The notes beneath the pieces are model-generated. The model saw nothing but the letters and a program-made list of their open reading frames with translations. It did no database searches and was not told the origin of the DNA. A stretch of 64,000 nucleotides of DNA from Chitinophaga varians (GTDB lineage Bacteria; Bacteroidota; Bacteroidia; Chitinophagales; Chitinophagaceae). The position numbers were made by a program, and so were the translations under genes. The stretch covers positions 558,001 to 622,000 of the forward strand of contig NZ_JACVFB010000004.1 in assembly GCF_014529945.1 (NCBI RefSeq). The letters run 5' to 3'. Of the stretch, positions 18,467-27,170 are shown in pieces (within the stretch, counting starts at the first letter, position 1; every line of letters begins with the position of its first letter).

Positions 18467-19758
18467 TGAGCGAAATCAGCCATGTAGTCGCCTTTGATGC
18501 GCTCCATGGGCGGGTTGAAATAACCAAACTTCAGGTCGGGAAACTCTTCGTGTATCATTTCCTGTAACTGTTTGATGCCCATGCAGGGACCAGGCTCCGT
18601 AATGCCCAGTTTACCAAGGTACCAGTCAGGATCGATGTTGAAGTTGCGCCACTGGATCATATTCAGGCCGGTTTCCCGGATCAGTTTACGCAGGGCTTCA
18701 TACTCCTCTTCTGTGTCGGTCATCCCCGGAAAAACAAAATAATTGATGGAAGTCCATCCATTAAATTCCCGCACCACTTTCAGGCTTTCGATGATATCCT
18801 CAAACGCGTAGTTGTTGGGGCGGTAATACGGCGTGTAGTACTTTTCCTGAGCGGAGTTGAGGCTCACCCGGATACTATTGAGGCCCGCTTCGCAGAGCGC
18901 GCGTACAGCATCGGGTTTGCTGCCGTTGGTGTTGATATTGATACTGCCTTTAGGCGTATGCTTACGTATCTGGATGATAGACTCACGGATGGTTTCCCAC
19001 ATCAGCAGCGGTTCGCCTTCACAACCCTGGCCAAAGCTCACGATCGGGTAGGGCGCTGTTTCCAGATGTGGTACGGTATATTCCACGATTTCTTCCGCGG
19101 TAGGCTTGAAGCGGAGGCGGTCTTGTGTAGACACGATGGTTTCATCTTCCGGCTGGAAGGAGATACAACCCACGCAGTTAGCGTTACAGGCCGGAGAGGA
19201 AGGAATCGGGCATTCCCATCTTCCCATAAAATAATTACGGGCAGCAGGACATTCGTAGGTGAGGGCGCAGTTTTCTGCCAGGTGCTTTACCAGCCTGTTG
19301 TGCGGGTAAGCATCTATCAGTTGTTTTACTCCTTGTTTTACTTTTTTGGCATCAAAGCCGGCACATTCCTGACGGATATCGGCTTCAATGCGGGTAGCGG
19401 GCACATAGAACTTGCCATCGAGCCAGCCTACTGCGGTGTAGCAAAACAGCGGCAGGGTGGGAGCGTCGGGCATGGTTTCATACGCTGCCAGGTAAAACCC
19501 GGTATGGGCTGGCGGAATAAACGCCGCTACGGCCCAACCTTTGTCACACAGGCCCATTTCACCGGTGGCAACGTCGATGCCGATGCCGCGGCGGCCGGGC
19601 AGTTCATACAGATTACCGCCTTCAGGAAGCTCGATCCATTCTTCCGGATCAATAGGGAAAGCATCCCAGCCACTACGGCCTACCACCTCCATAGAGGTGT
19701 CTTCAAAGATGTTTCCTTTCCCGTCGGAGTATAATATGTAAGGTGTTTGTTTCAGCAT
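18463..19758 (-). CDS. radical SAM protein, substrate unknown
   Basis: Protein of 431 residues. The 4Fe-4S/SAM motif is CNANCVGC (CX3CX2C, at about residues 189-196), followed by GQGCEGEPLLMWETI (the GGEP-like SAM contact) and NINTNGSKPD. Extra cysteines occur ahead of the core (DIRQECAGF, AENCALTYECPAARN) and near the end (EPGPCMGI), which could bind a second cluster. The N-terminal about 180 residues form an additional domain of no recognised type. It resembles uncharacterised radical SAM proteins of Bacteroidota; no peptide or cofactor partner lies next to it. It is a single gene, convergent with the AraC gene. Confidence 0.85.
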   Translation of the reverse strand: MLKQTPYILYSDGKGNIFEDTSMEVVGRSGWDAFPIDPEEWIELPEGGNLYELPGRRGIGIDVATGEMGLCDKGWAVAAFIPPAHTGFYLAAYETMPDAPTLPLFCYTAVGWLDGKFYVPATRIEADIRQECAGFDAKKVKQGVKQLIDAYPHNRLVKHLAENCALTYECPAARNYFMGRWECPIPSSPACNANCVGCISFQPEDETIVSTQDRLRFKPTAEEIVEYTVPHLETAPYPIVSFGQGCEGEPLLMWETIRESIIQIRKHTPKGSININTNGSKPDAVRALCEAGLNSIRVSLNSAQEKYYTPYYRPNNYAFEDIIESLKVVREFNGWTSINYFVFPGMTDTEEEYEALRKLIRETGLNMIQWRNFNIDPDWYLGKLGITEPGPCMGIKQLQEMIHEEFPDLKFGYFNPPMERIKGDYMADFAH

Positions 19759-19875
19759 AATTTTAGTTATTCATTTTATTATTTTGGCATTTAAATATTC
19801 TATCGCCGTTTGTCATTAAGCCATTGCTATTCAGTCATTCAATGATAAAATATCCAAATAAAAAAATAACAAAAT

Positions 19876-20463
19876 CTATGTAAGTCTTTCCCGGAAAAAT
19901 CCGTTCATTTTTTCACGTTGTTCCTGCCCGGGCTCATCCAGCACTTCCAGTTGAATGATTTTGTTGGATTTGAAATCCAGGGTGAACAGGTCATCACGCA
20001 AAATTACGTTATTCAGCTCGTTCCAGCCAATGCGTTTCTCGGAGAACGTAGTGGGCAGGGTGATGCCGGTATTGTCCATTTTCACGTATACAGGCTGGAA
20101 GATCTTGTATTCCATCCAGCCGATGTAGGCCATACCAATGCCTACCACGAACATCAGCAGACCGGTAATGGGCTGCTGATGTCCCAGAAAATACAGGCTG
20201 CCGCTTAAACAGATAAATGCCTGCAGCAGTCTGGCGATACTGTTGGTTTCACTGAACTTCCGCGTGCGCTTCACCACAAACGGGAAGGCAAGAGACAGCA
20301 GCCCTACCATCATAAAGAAGCCTACCAGCAGCCAGTTGGGCTGAGCGCTTTTATAGATGCCGATGGCATCGAAGAGAAACAGGATGCCCACCAGCCCGTG
20401 CATGACCGGCAACAGCCGGAGCCTGCTGGCAGTAGCCGGCTGCATGATACGCAAACTATACAT
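19876..20463 (-). CDS. small membrane protein, function unknown
   Basis: Protein of 195 residues with about four predicted TM helices in residues 17-115, followed by a soluble C-terminal domain of about 80 residues. That domain's pattern (VYVKMDNTGITLPTTFSEKR, then IGWNELNNVILRDDLFTLDF) resembles a PH-like fold found in other bacterial membrane proteins. I know no function. The gene begins 4 bp after the arginase-family stop on the same strand, so the two are likely co-transcribed. Confidence 0.75.
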   Translation of the reverse strand: MYSLRIMQPATASRLRLLPVMHGLVGILFLFDAIGIYKSAQPNWLLVGFFMMVGLLSLAFPFVVKRTRKFSETNSIARLLQAFICLSGSLYFLGHQQPITGLLMFVVGIGMAYIGWMEYKIFQPVYVKMDNTGITLPTTFSEKRIGWNELNNVILRDDLFTLDFKSNKIIQLEVLDEPGQEQREKMNGFFRERLT

Positions 20464-20467
20464 AGGC

Positions 20468-21511
20468 TTATGAATTAGCGCTAATCAGCAGATTACAGAG
20501 TTTAAACAGTACACGCGCACCTACGTTGGCGTCCCAGTCGTCATGAGAGGCGCTCACCTCGTTGAGGTCAAAGCCGATCAGCTGACGGCCGCTGGCCAGT
20601 AAGCGTTTGAATAAATAATATATCTGCTCTGCCTCAAAACCACCAGCTACCGGTGTACCGGTGTGCGGGCACAGTTTAGGGTCGAGACCGTCAATGTCGA
20701 AACTGATATACACCTGTTGCGGCAGGGTTTCAATAATGCTGTCGCAGATGGATTTCCAGGTTTCACCTTCAAACTGGCGTTCTTTGATCTGTTTGTCGAA
20801 GAAGGTCACCACACGGCCATTGCTATTGTTGATATAATCCACTTCTTCTTCGCAGTAGTCACGGATGCCCACCTGCACCAGTTTGGTCAGCTGGGGTACT
20901 TCTGCCAGCGCATTATACATAATGGAGGCATGGGAGTAATGGAAACCTTCGTACCCGTCACGCAGATCGCAGTGTGCGTCTATCTGAAGGATACCAAAAT
21001 CGCCTTTATGTTCGCCGATGGCTTTGAAAAAGCCCAGCGGGGTGCTGTGGTCGCCACCCAGCAGACCTACCAGTTTGCCTTTTCCCAGCAACTGTTTGGT
21101 CTGGTTGTATACCCACTCGTTCATGGCGCGGGTACCATTGTTGACATCCACCAGCGTTTTCTTCAGAAATTCATTTTCAGAGATATCTCCGCCTTCGGTC
21201 AGGAATTTCAGGTACAGTTCTGCTTCTTTGCGCAGATAATCGCTGCGCAGCAGCAGGTGTTTGTCCGGCTCACGCATGAAAAAACCCTGTTTCCAGCCGT
21301 CCTTTACATCAGCATCGTACAGGTCTACCTGAAAGGAAGCCCGGAAAATATGTTCCGGTCCGCGTGCTGTACCATTACTATAAGATACGGTCACTTCCCA
21401 GGGCACAGGTAACAGCACCAGCCTGGCCTCTTCCTCAGAAAAAGGTAAACCAAAAATGTTGTTGGACAACAACCCCACCGAGTTTGGGTCAAATTGAGAT
21501 AAATCAGCCAT
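20468..21511 (-). CDS. arginase/agmatinase/formimidoylglutamase-family ureohydrolase
   Basis: Protein of 347 residues with the binuclear Mn site of the ureohydrolase family: GGDHS (about 153-157), the DAHCDLRDGY motif (about 178-187) and SFDIDGLDP (about 270-278). The product hydrolyses a guanidino or formimino substrate (arginine, agmatine or formimidoylglutamate) to urea or formamide. The substrate cannot be decided from sequence alone. No histidine-utilisation or polyamine genes lie beside it. Start ATG 21511. It is the first gene of a likely two-gene unit with the small membrane protein. Confidence 0.88.
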   Translation of the reverse strand: MADLSQFDPNSVGLLSNNIFGLPFSEEEARLVLLPVPWEVTVSYSNGTARGPEHIFRASFQVDLYDADVKDGWKQGFFMREPDKHLLLRSDYLRKEAELYLKFLTEGGDISENEFLKKTLVDVNNGTRAMNEWVYNQTKQLLGKGKLVGLLGGDHSTPLGFFKAIGEHKGDFGILQIDAHCDLRDGYEGFHYSHASIMYNALAEVPQLTKLVQVGIRDYCEEEVDYINNSNGRVVTFFDKQIKERQFEGETWKSICDSIIETLPQQVYISFDIDGLDPKLCPHTGTPVAGGFEAEQIYYLFKRLLASGRQLIGFDLNEVSASHDDWDANVGARVLFKLCNLLISANS

Positions 21512-21604
21512 GATATAATCTTACTTTTCAAAATTCCGCGCAAAGATAGTATTATGTTTACTTACAGCGTCCTTCCCATAAAAAGAATTACCTTTTATAT
21601 AAAT

Positions 21605-21638
21605 TTTGTCGGAAGACGGTCATTTTGCGTTAATTTTG
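21605..21638 (+). promoter_or_regulatory. promoter for ccmE-ccmF
   Basis: TTTG at 21605-21608, then 22 bp, then TAATTTTG at 21631-21638 (exact TAnnTTTG). The spacing is slightly above the usual 19-21. It would give a leader of about 100 nt before ccmE. Confidence 0.45.
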
Positions 21639-21748
21639 CCCCGTGAATTGGAAAGAGATAAATGCAGGTAGGGTAAGATAAATGGAGAATCGTTGCTGGT
21701 AGCGGATTTTACAACCTGTGTCACAACAATAGGGAAGATAATTTTCAT

Positions 21749-22147
21749 ATGAAAAAGACAAATATTATTCTGCTGGTGGTCATTGCGGTTGCAATTGGTG
21801 TGATTGTAACCATGGTAGGCGATTTTAGTACCTATGAAACTTTTGCCACAGCACGCGAGAAAGAGGGGAAAGAGTTCCATGTGATCGGTAAGCTGGACAC
21901 CCTGCAGGCGATGCACTACGATCCGATAAAGGATGCAAACCTATTCAGCTTCTACGTACACGATAAAACAGGCGAAACCCGCAAAGTCGTTTTCTACGGC
22001 GCCAAACCTACAGATTTTGAAAAAGCGGAATCCGTGGTCCTCACCGGAAAAATGGATGGAAATGAGTTCCATTGCAGTAAAATCCTCATGAAATGCCCGT
22101 CTAAATACAAAGACGATCAGGTAGTCGTGGGCAACAAACAGCTTTAA
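21749..22147 (+). CDS. ccmE: CcmE-like cytochrome c haem chaperone with CxxxY motif
   Basis: Haem chaperone of cytochrome c maturation system I, 132 residues, anchored by one N-terminal helix (about 5-23) with an OB-fold domain facing the periplasm. The domain runs FHVIGKLDTLQAMHYDP, FSFYVHDKTGETRKVVFYG and AESVVLTGKMDGNEFHCSKI. In classical CcmE the haem-binding residue is the histidine of HxxxY. Here the matching site is CPSKY, with Cys116 and Tyr120, the CxxxY form known from Desulfovibrio and archaeal CcmE. The gene is followed by ccmF after 104 bp. The identification rests on fold-level pattern and the neighbour, and is strong. Confidence 0.88.
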   Translation: MKKTNIILLVVIAVAIGVIVTMVGDFSTYETFATAREKEGKEFHVIGKLDTLQAMHYDPIKDANLFSFYVHDKTGETRKVVFYGAKPTDFEKAESVVLTGKMDGNEFHCSKILMKCPSKYKDDQVVVGNKQL

Positions 22148-22251
22148 AAATTTTCAGATTTAGATATTTTGTCATTTGGCTATTGGGTTTCCAATAATAA
22201 AATAGCTAAATAAAAAAATATTTAAATTCTTCAATCTATATATCATTTCTC

Positions 22252-24780
22252 ATGAAATTTGAAGGGGAACACTTATTGCCGGGCCAACTGGGCCATTTCT
22301 TCGCCATTCTGGCATTTGTAGCATCATTGGTAGCGACGATCTCTTATTATAACGCTGTTAAAGTCAAAGAGCCGCTGGTACATGATTCATGGAAAAAGCT
22401 GGCCCGCTGGGCGTTTGTGATACAGTCAGCCGCCGTGATCGCCGTATTTAGTTGCCTCTTTTATATTCTCGCCAATCACTATTTTGAATATAAATACGCA
22501 TGGCGCAATACTTCCCGCGACTTGCCAACACAATACCTGTTCTCCAGCCTCTGGTCCGACCAGGAAGGTAGCTTCCTGCTCTGGAGTATCTGGAACAGTA
22601 TCCTCGGTATCATCCTGATCCGCACTTCCAAAAATCTGGAAGCACCGGTGATGACGGTTTTCTCCCTGGCACAGCTGATCATGGCGAGCATGCTGCTCGG
22701 TATCTTCATCCTGGGCTATAAAGTGGGCAGCAATCCGTTCATGTTGCTCCGACAGGCGCCTGAAAATCAGGCTGCGCCTATCTTCCAGGAAGCTAGCTAC
22801 ATGCAGCACATCCATGATGGTAATGGTCTTAACGTGACCCTGCAGAACTACTGGATGGTGATCCACCCGCCGGTGCTGTTCCTGGGCTTCGCTTCCATGA
22901 TCATCCCGTTTGCCTTCGCCTTCGCCGGCCTCTGGACCCGCGATTATACCGGCTGGGTAAAGCCTGTGCTGCCATGGACGCTCTTCGCGGTAGCGCTGCT
23001 GGGCACCGGTATCATGATGGGTGCTGCCTGGGCTTATGAATCGCTCAACTTTGGCGGCTACTGGGCATGGGACCCCGTAGAAAATGCGTCCCTCGTGCCG
23101 TGGCTGACGATGGTGGCGGGCCTGCATACGCTGCTGGCTTATAAACACACCGGCCACGCGTTAAAATCGACTGTCTTCTTCTTCTTTATATCCTACGTGC
23201 TCATCCTGTATTCCTCTTTCCTCACAAAAAGCGGCGTACTGGGCGATACTTCCGTGCACTCCTTCACTGATATGGGCATGACCGCACAGCTGCTGTTTAG
23301 CATGTTGGTGTTCACCATACCTTCCATTTTCCTGCTGATTGCACGCAGAAAAGAGATCCCGGGCAATAATAAAGAGGAAAGCACCTACTCCCGTGAGTTC
23401 TGGCTGTTTGTGGGTTCACTGATCCTCCTGATTGCCGCTATCCAGATCACTTTCACCACTTCCATCCCCGTATGGAACCAGCTGCTGGCTTTCACCGGCC
23501 TGAAAGGACTGTTCAAAATGGACGATATTGCACCGCCATCAGACGTGATGTTCCACTACAACAAAATCCAGATCTGGATTGCCATCGTACTGGGCGTACT
23601 CACCGCTGTGGTACAGTTCCTGAAATATAAAGACACGCCTAAAGGTTTCTTTACCCGCAAAATCTGGGTGCCTACGGCCCTGGCGGTGGTATTCACCGCC
23701 CTGATCGCCTGGAAAGGCCCTATCACTTACGATAACTATGGTGCAGGTTTCCTCACTGCTATTTATATTATGCTGTTCGCCAGCATCTATGCGATCGCCG
23801 GCAACTTCACCTATATCTTCAGTGGCCTGAAAGGTAAACTGAAAAATGCAGGCGCCTCTGTGGCCCACATCGGTTTCGGTATGGTGCTGCTGGGCGCATT
23901 GATCTCTTCTTCCAAGATGGAGGTGATCTCCATCGACAGGATGAAGATGCTCAACGATGGCTTCTTCCGCAAGGAAAGTAAACAGAACCCGCGCGAGAAC
24001 ATCATGCTGCCCAAGGACGTACAGGTACAGATGGGCGACTATCACGTGACGTATGTAGGCGACTCCACCGCAAAAGGAGATCCTAAAACCTACTACGTGA
24101 TGAACTATGAGCGCAAAGACAAAACCACCGGTGAAGTGAAGGAGAGATTTACCCTCTATCCCGATGCGTTTGTAAACCGTAAGGAGAATGCACTGTCATC
24201 CAATCCGGCATCCAAACATTACCTCACCAGGGATATCTTCACTTATGTGTCGGCAGCGCCGAACAAAGCAGAAGCTGCCGCCGCGGACACTACCGCCTAT
24301 GTGGCACATGAGATCAAAGTAGGCGACTCTATCTTCTTCTCCAAAGGTTTTATGGTACTGAAAGCATTAGAGCCGGCGCCTAAAAACAAAAACTACATCG
24401 CGGAGAAAGGTGATCTGGCAGTAGGCGCGAAACTGGAAGTACATACACAAACGGATGACCACTTTAACCTGCAACCTATTTATTTCATCCGTGACAGCAG
24501 CTATCAGTACAGCGTGGAAGATACACTGGCCCCGCTGAACCTGAACGTGCGCTTCACGAAGATTATGCCCGCAGAAAATAAAATCGAGCTGAAAGTGAAA
24601 GAGGCTGCCGGTTTCAGTGACTATGTAGTGATGAAAGCGCTGGTGTTCCCGTATATCAATGTGCTGTGGCTGGGGGTTATCATCACCATCGTGGGTACCG
24701 GTATGAGCATTGTTCAACGTACCAGGAGAACAGAAAAAGACAGCAAAGTGCCTACAAAGAAAACACCGGTAAATATTTAA
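22252..24780 (+). CDS. ccmF: cytochrome c haem lyase subunit CcmF
   Basis: Large polytopic protein of 842 residues that receives haem from CcmE and attaches it to apocytochrome c. The WWD domain is clear: GGYWAWDPVENASLVPWL (about residues 265-282). Conserved histidines flank it (NYWMVIHPPVLFLGFASM upstream; AGLHTLLAYKHTGHALK downstream). About 15 TM helices occupy residues 1-560 with a large soluble loop (about 580-790) and a final TM anchor. The length exceeds the roughly 650 of E. coli CcmF, as is usual in Bacteroidota. It lies directly downstream of the CxxxY CcmE. Other ccm genes are not in the window. Confidence 0.94.
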   Translation: MKFEGEHLLPGQLGHFFAILAFVASLVATISYYNAVKVKEPLVHDSWKKLARWAFVIQSAAVIAVFSCLFYILANHYFEYKYAWRNTSRDLPTQYLFSSLWSDQEGSFLLWSIWNSILGIILIRTSKNLEAPVMTVFSLAQLIMASMLLGIFILGYKVGSNPFMLLRQAPENQAAPIFQEASYMQHIHDGNGLNVTLQNYWMVIHPPVLFLGFASMIIPFAFAFAGLWTRDYTGWVKPVLPWTLFAVALLGTGIMMGAAWAYESLNFGGYWAWDPVENASLVPWLTMVAGLHTLLAYKHTGHALKSTVFFFFISYVLILYSSFLTKSGVLGDTSVHSFTDMGMTAQLLFSMLVFTIPSIFLLIARRKEIPGNNKEESTYSREFWLFVGSLILLIAAIQITFTTSIPVWNQLLAFTGLKGLFKMDDIAPPSDVMFHYNKIQIWIAIVLGVLTAVVQFLKYKDTPKGFFTRKIWVPTALAVVFTALIAWKGPITYDNYGAGFLTAIYIMLFASIYAIAGNFTYIFSGLKGKLKNAGASVAHIGFGMVLLGALISSSKMEVISIDRMKMLNDGFFRKESKQNPRENIMLPKDVQVQMGDYHVTYVGDSTAKGDPKTYYVMNYERKDKTTGEVKERFTLYPDAFVNRKENALSSNPASKHYLTRDIFTYVSAAPNKAEAAAADTTAYVAHEIKVGDSIFFSKGFMVLKALEPAPKNKNYIAEKGDLAVGAKLEVHTQTDDHFNLQPIYFIRDSSYQYSVEDTLAPLNLNVRFTKIMPAENKIELKVKEAAGFSDYVVMKALVFPYINVLWLGVIITIVGTGMSIVQRTRRTEKDSKVPTKKTPVNI

Positions 24781-24803
24781 GGATTTTTTGATTTGTTAAT
24801 AAA

Positions 24804-24858
24804 GGGGATCCGGATTGCTTGAAAATTTTACGTAGATTTTCAGGTAATTCGGATCCCC
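24804..24858. terminator. hairpin after ccmF
   Basis: Long stem (ggggatccgga with tccggat-type complement, continuing through tgaaaat / attttca) spanning 24804-24858. There is no good T-run after it, so it may be an end-stabilising or repeat-type hairpin rather than a classical terminator. The flanks carry the ttttttgattt word shared with other intergenic palindromes. Confidence 0.5.
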
Positions 24859-24884
24859 TGGTTATTTAAATCAACTCGTCCCGC

Positions 24885-25886
24885 ATGAAGCGATCGCTGC
24901 GCATATCGTTGCTCCTTGTCGCCTTATTGGCTGTATTATTCCTGGTAGGCCCGCATCCCGCTGCGCCGGTGTATTCTCTCGCCCTGCCGGTGGTGCCGAA
25001 AGATGGCCGCGCACTGGAACAATATATTCATGACCGGGAGGCTGCTCATCGGCTGAAGCCCGATAACGAAGCCCGGATCGTATGGGCTGACTCGCCTTTT
25101 CATCCCACCCCTTATGCGGTGGTGTACCTGCATGGTTTTTCTGCCTGTCAGGAAGAAGGAGATCCCATCCACCGCGATTTTGCCAAACGTTATGGCTGTA
25201 ATCTGTACCTCAGCCGGTTAGACGGCCACGGCATCGATACTTCTGATGCGTTGCTGACGATGACGGCCGACGGGTTGTGGCAGGACGCCAAAGAAGCTTT
25301 GCAGATCGGAAAGGCATTGGGGCAGAAGGTGATCCTCATGGGCACTTCTACCGGCGGCACCCTGGCGCTGAAACTGGCCGCTGCTTATCCGGACGACGTA
25401 TATGCGGTGATTAATATGTCGCCCAACATCGCCATCAACGATGACCTGGCCTTTCTGGCCAATGATCCGTGGGGGCTGCAGCTGGCCCGGCTGGTGAAAG
25501 GCGGCAAATACAAGGAGTCCAGTGATACTAATGCTGTCAGGGCGCAGTACTGGAATAATAAATATCGCCTCGAGGCGGTGGTGCAGCTGCAAAATCTGCT
25601 GGAAACCTCCATGAAGCCCGCTACTTTTAAGAAGATACAGCAGCCGGTATTGAACCTGTACTATTATAAAGATGAACAGCATCAGGACCCAACTGTTCGT
25701 GTATCCGCTATTCTGAAAATGGAGCAGGAGCTGGGCACGCCCGATAGTCTGAAGGCGGCCGTACCCATTCCGGGCGCAGGCTCACATGTGATGGGCAGCA
25801 GGCTGACTGGCCATGATCTGCCCGCTGTGGCCAATGCAGTGAACCGGTTTGCCGATTCGGTATTGAAAATGAAGCCGGTGCGCTGA
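24885..25886 (+). CDS. alpha/beta hydrolase, putative exported or membrane-anchored esterase
   Basis: Protein of 333 residues with an N-terminal hydrophobic segment (about 5-22) that may be a signal peptide or anchor. The alpha/beta-hydrolase core shows the oxyanion-hole motif YLHGFSAC (81-88), nucleophile elbow GTSTGG with Ser155, and a late GSHVMGS with the probable catalytic histidine. Conserved RLDGHG follows the second strand. The fold is that of lysophospholipase/carboxylesterase-type enzymes; substrate unknown. It is a single gene between ccmF and a DUF4294 gene. Confidence 0.82.
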   Translation: MKRSLRISLLLVALLAVLFLVGPHPAAPVYSLALPVVPKDGRALEQYIHDREAAHRLKPDNEARIVWADSPFHPTPYAVVYLHGFSACQEEGDPIHRDFAKRYGCNLYLSRLDGHGIDTSDALLTMTADGLWQDAKEALQIGKALGQKVILMGTSTGGTLALKLAAAYPDDVYAVINMSPNIAINDDLAFLANDPWGLQLARLVKGGKYKESSDTNAVRAQYWNNKYRLEAVVQLQNLLETSMKPATFKKIQQPVLNLYYYKDEQHQDPTVRVSAILKMEQELGTPDSLKAAVPIPGAGSHVMGSRLTGHDLPAVANAVNRFADSVLKMKPVR

Positions 25887-25976
25887 CCGCTTTTTCAAGC
25901 CCTTTTTAGTTGTTATTTAGTCTGAAATGTTTTTTAACTTGTGGTAACATTTACCCATTAGCATCGTTAAAAAAGT

Positions 25977-26603
25977 ATGCATCGCCGTAAAATCCTTTTA
26001 TCCGCCATCCTGGTCCTGGGCATTTCGCTTTGCCGGCAGGAAGCCAGCGCGCAGTCGCAGGCGCCACATGGCGTGGATACCGTCGCGCTGCATGCGGTCG
26101 TTGTTGGGAATGACACCATTCCGGTGATCACACTGGCGATTTTCGATGTGGTGGACAGAATGCCTAAAGCCCTGCGCAAAGAAAAAGAACGTTACAACCG
26201 CCTGCGCAACGCCGTATACGTTACTTACCCCTACGCCCGTACTGCTGCCCGCCTGCTCAAAGATGTGAACAGCCGCCTGGCCACCATGTCTTCCAAAAAA
26301 GAGCGGAAGGCTTTCCTGGCTTCCAAGGAAAAGGAAATGAAAGAACAGTTCGGCGATAAACTGCAAAACCTCTCTGTATATCAGGGTAAAGTCCTCATGA
26401 AACTGATTGACCGTGAAACCGGCCAGAACTGCTATGAGATCATCAAAGAGCTCAAGGGTGGTTTTAATGCCCGCGTATGGCAAACAGTAGCTTTCTTCTT
26501 CGGAGGCAACCTGAAAAGCGATTACGATAAACAGGAAGACAAAGACATCGAAGTCATTGTCCAGGAACTGGAAATGTACCAGCGGTACCGCGCTTATAAT
26601 TAA
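25977..26603 (+). CDS. DUF4294-domain secreted protein
   Basis: Protein of 208 residues with a signal peptide (cleavage after about residue 25, at EASAQS). The DUF4294 pattern is present: GNDTIPVITLAIFDVVDRMP, then a lysine-rich helix, then YVTYPYARTAARLLKDVN and a second helical pair with MSSKKERKAFL. Function is unknown; the family is largely restricted to Bacteroidota. The next gene starts 18 bp on in the same direction and also encodes a small secreted protein, so they may share a transcript. Confidence 0.78.
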   Translation: MHRRKILLSAILVLGISLCRQEASAQSQAPHGVDTVALHAVVVGNDTIPVITLAIFDVVDRMPKALRKEKERYNRLRNAVYVTYPYARTAARLLKDVNSRLATMSSKKERKAFLASKEKEMKEQFGDKLQNLSVYQGKVLMKLIDRETGQNCYEIIKELKGGFNARVWQTVAFFFGGNLKSDYDKQEDKDIEVIVQELEMYQRYRAYN

Positions 26604-26621
26604 TATGGCTATCTTAGCTAT

Positions 26622-27122
26622 ATGAAGAAAGCTCGGATATTGTTATGCAGCCTGTTGTTGACCACACTGGGCGCTATGGCACAGCAGGAAGAAAATGATG
26701 CGCCGGTGTATGTGATAGACAGCGTACTGGCAACGCCCGCCCTGATGGAAAACCTTCCCCCTGACCAGATCGGTCTGATTACCATTGCACACGGACAAAA
26801 AGCTATTCTGAAATATGGCAGCCAGGCTGCCAATGGTGTGGTATATGTGGAAACCAAACCCTTTGCCCGCAGCAGGGTGCGCCGCCTGCTCAGTACAAAG
26901 GCGCCGGCATACGACAGCCTGTTGCGCCGCTATGGCAACGACAGCAGTTTCCAGTATATCGTTAATGACCACATCATCACACCTACCGATGAAACCCGCC
27001 TGATGACCGTGGACCAGAAGACTTATGTGTCGCTCGAAATACTATCTCCCAAAGTGCTGGAAGAAATCTATCATATCAGAGGGCGGCAGGCCGGTGTGCG
27101 TATTGTGAGCACTGAAAAGTGA
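26622..27122 (+). CDS. secreted TonB-receptor plug-like protein
   Basis: Protein of 166 residues with a signal peptide (MKKARILLCSLLLTTLGAMA). The mature part looks like a lone plug domain: VYVIDSVLATPALMENLPPD, then IGLITIAHGQKAILKYGSQA and NGVVYVETK, the pattern seen where a receptor plug meets the barrel. No barrel follows. Such stand-alone plug-like proteins occur in Bacteroidota, with no known function. It is close to the DUF4294 gene (18 bp) and 48 bp before a bshB1-like gene. Confidence 0.72.
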   Translation: MKKARILLCSLLLTTLGAMAQQEENDAPVYVIDSVLATPALMENLPPDQIGLITIAHGQKAILKYGSQAANGVVYVETKPFARSRVRRLLSTKAPAYDSLLRRYGNDSSFQYIVNDHIITPTDETRLMTVDQKTYVSLEILSPKVLEEIYHIRGRQAGVRIVSTEK

Positions 27123-27170
27123 TGCGGTAATCAATTATTTCCCATCTTTGCACCTCAATTTATTTACAGC

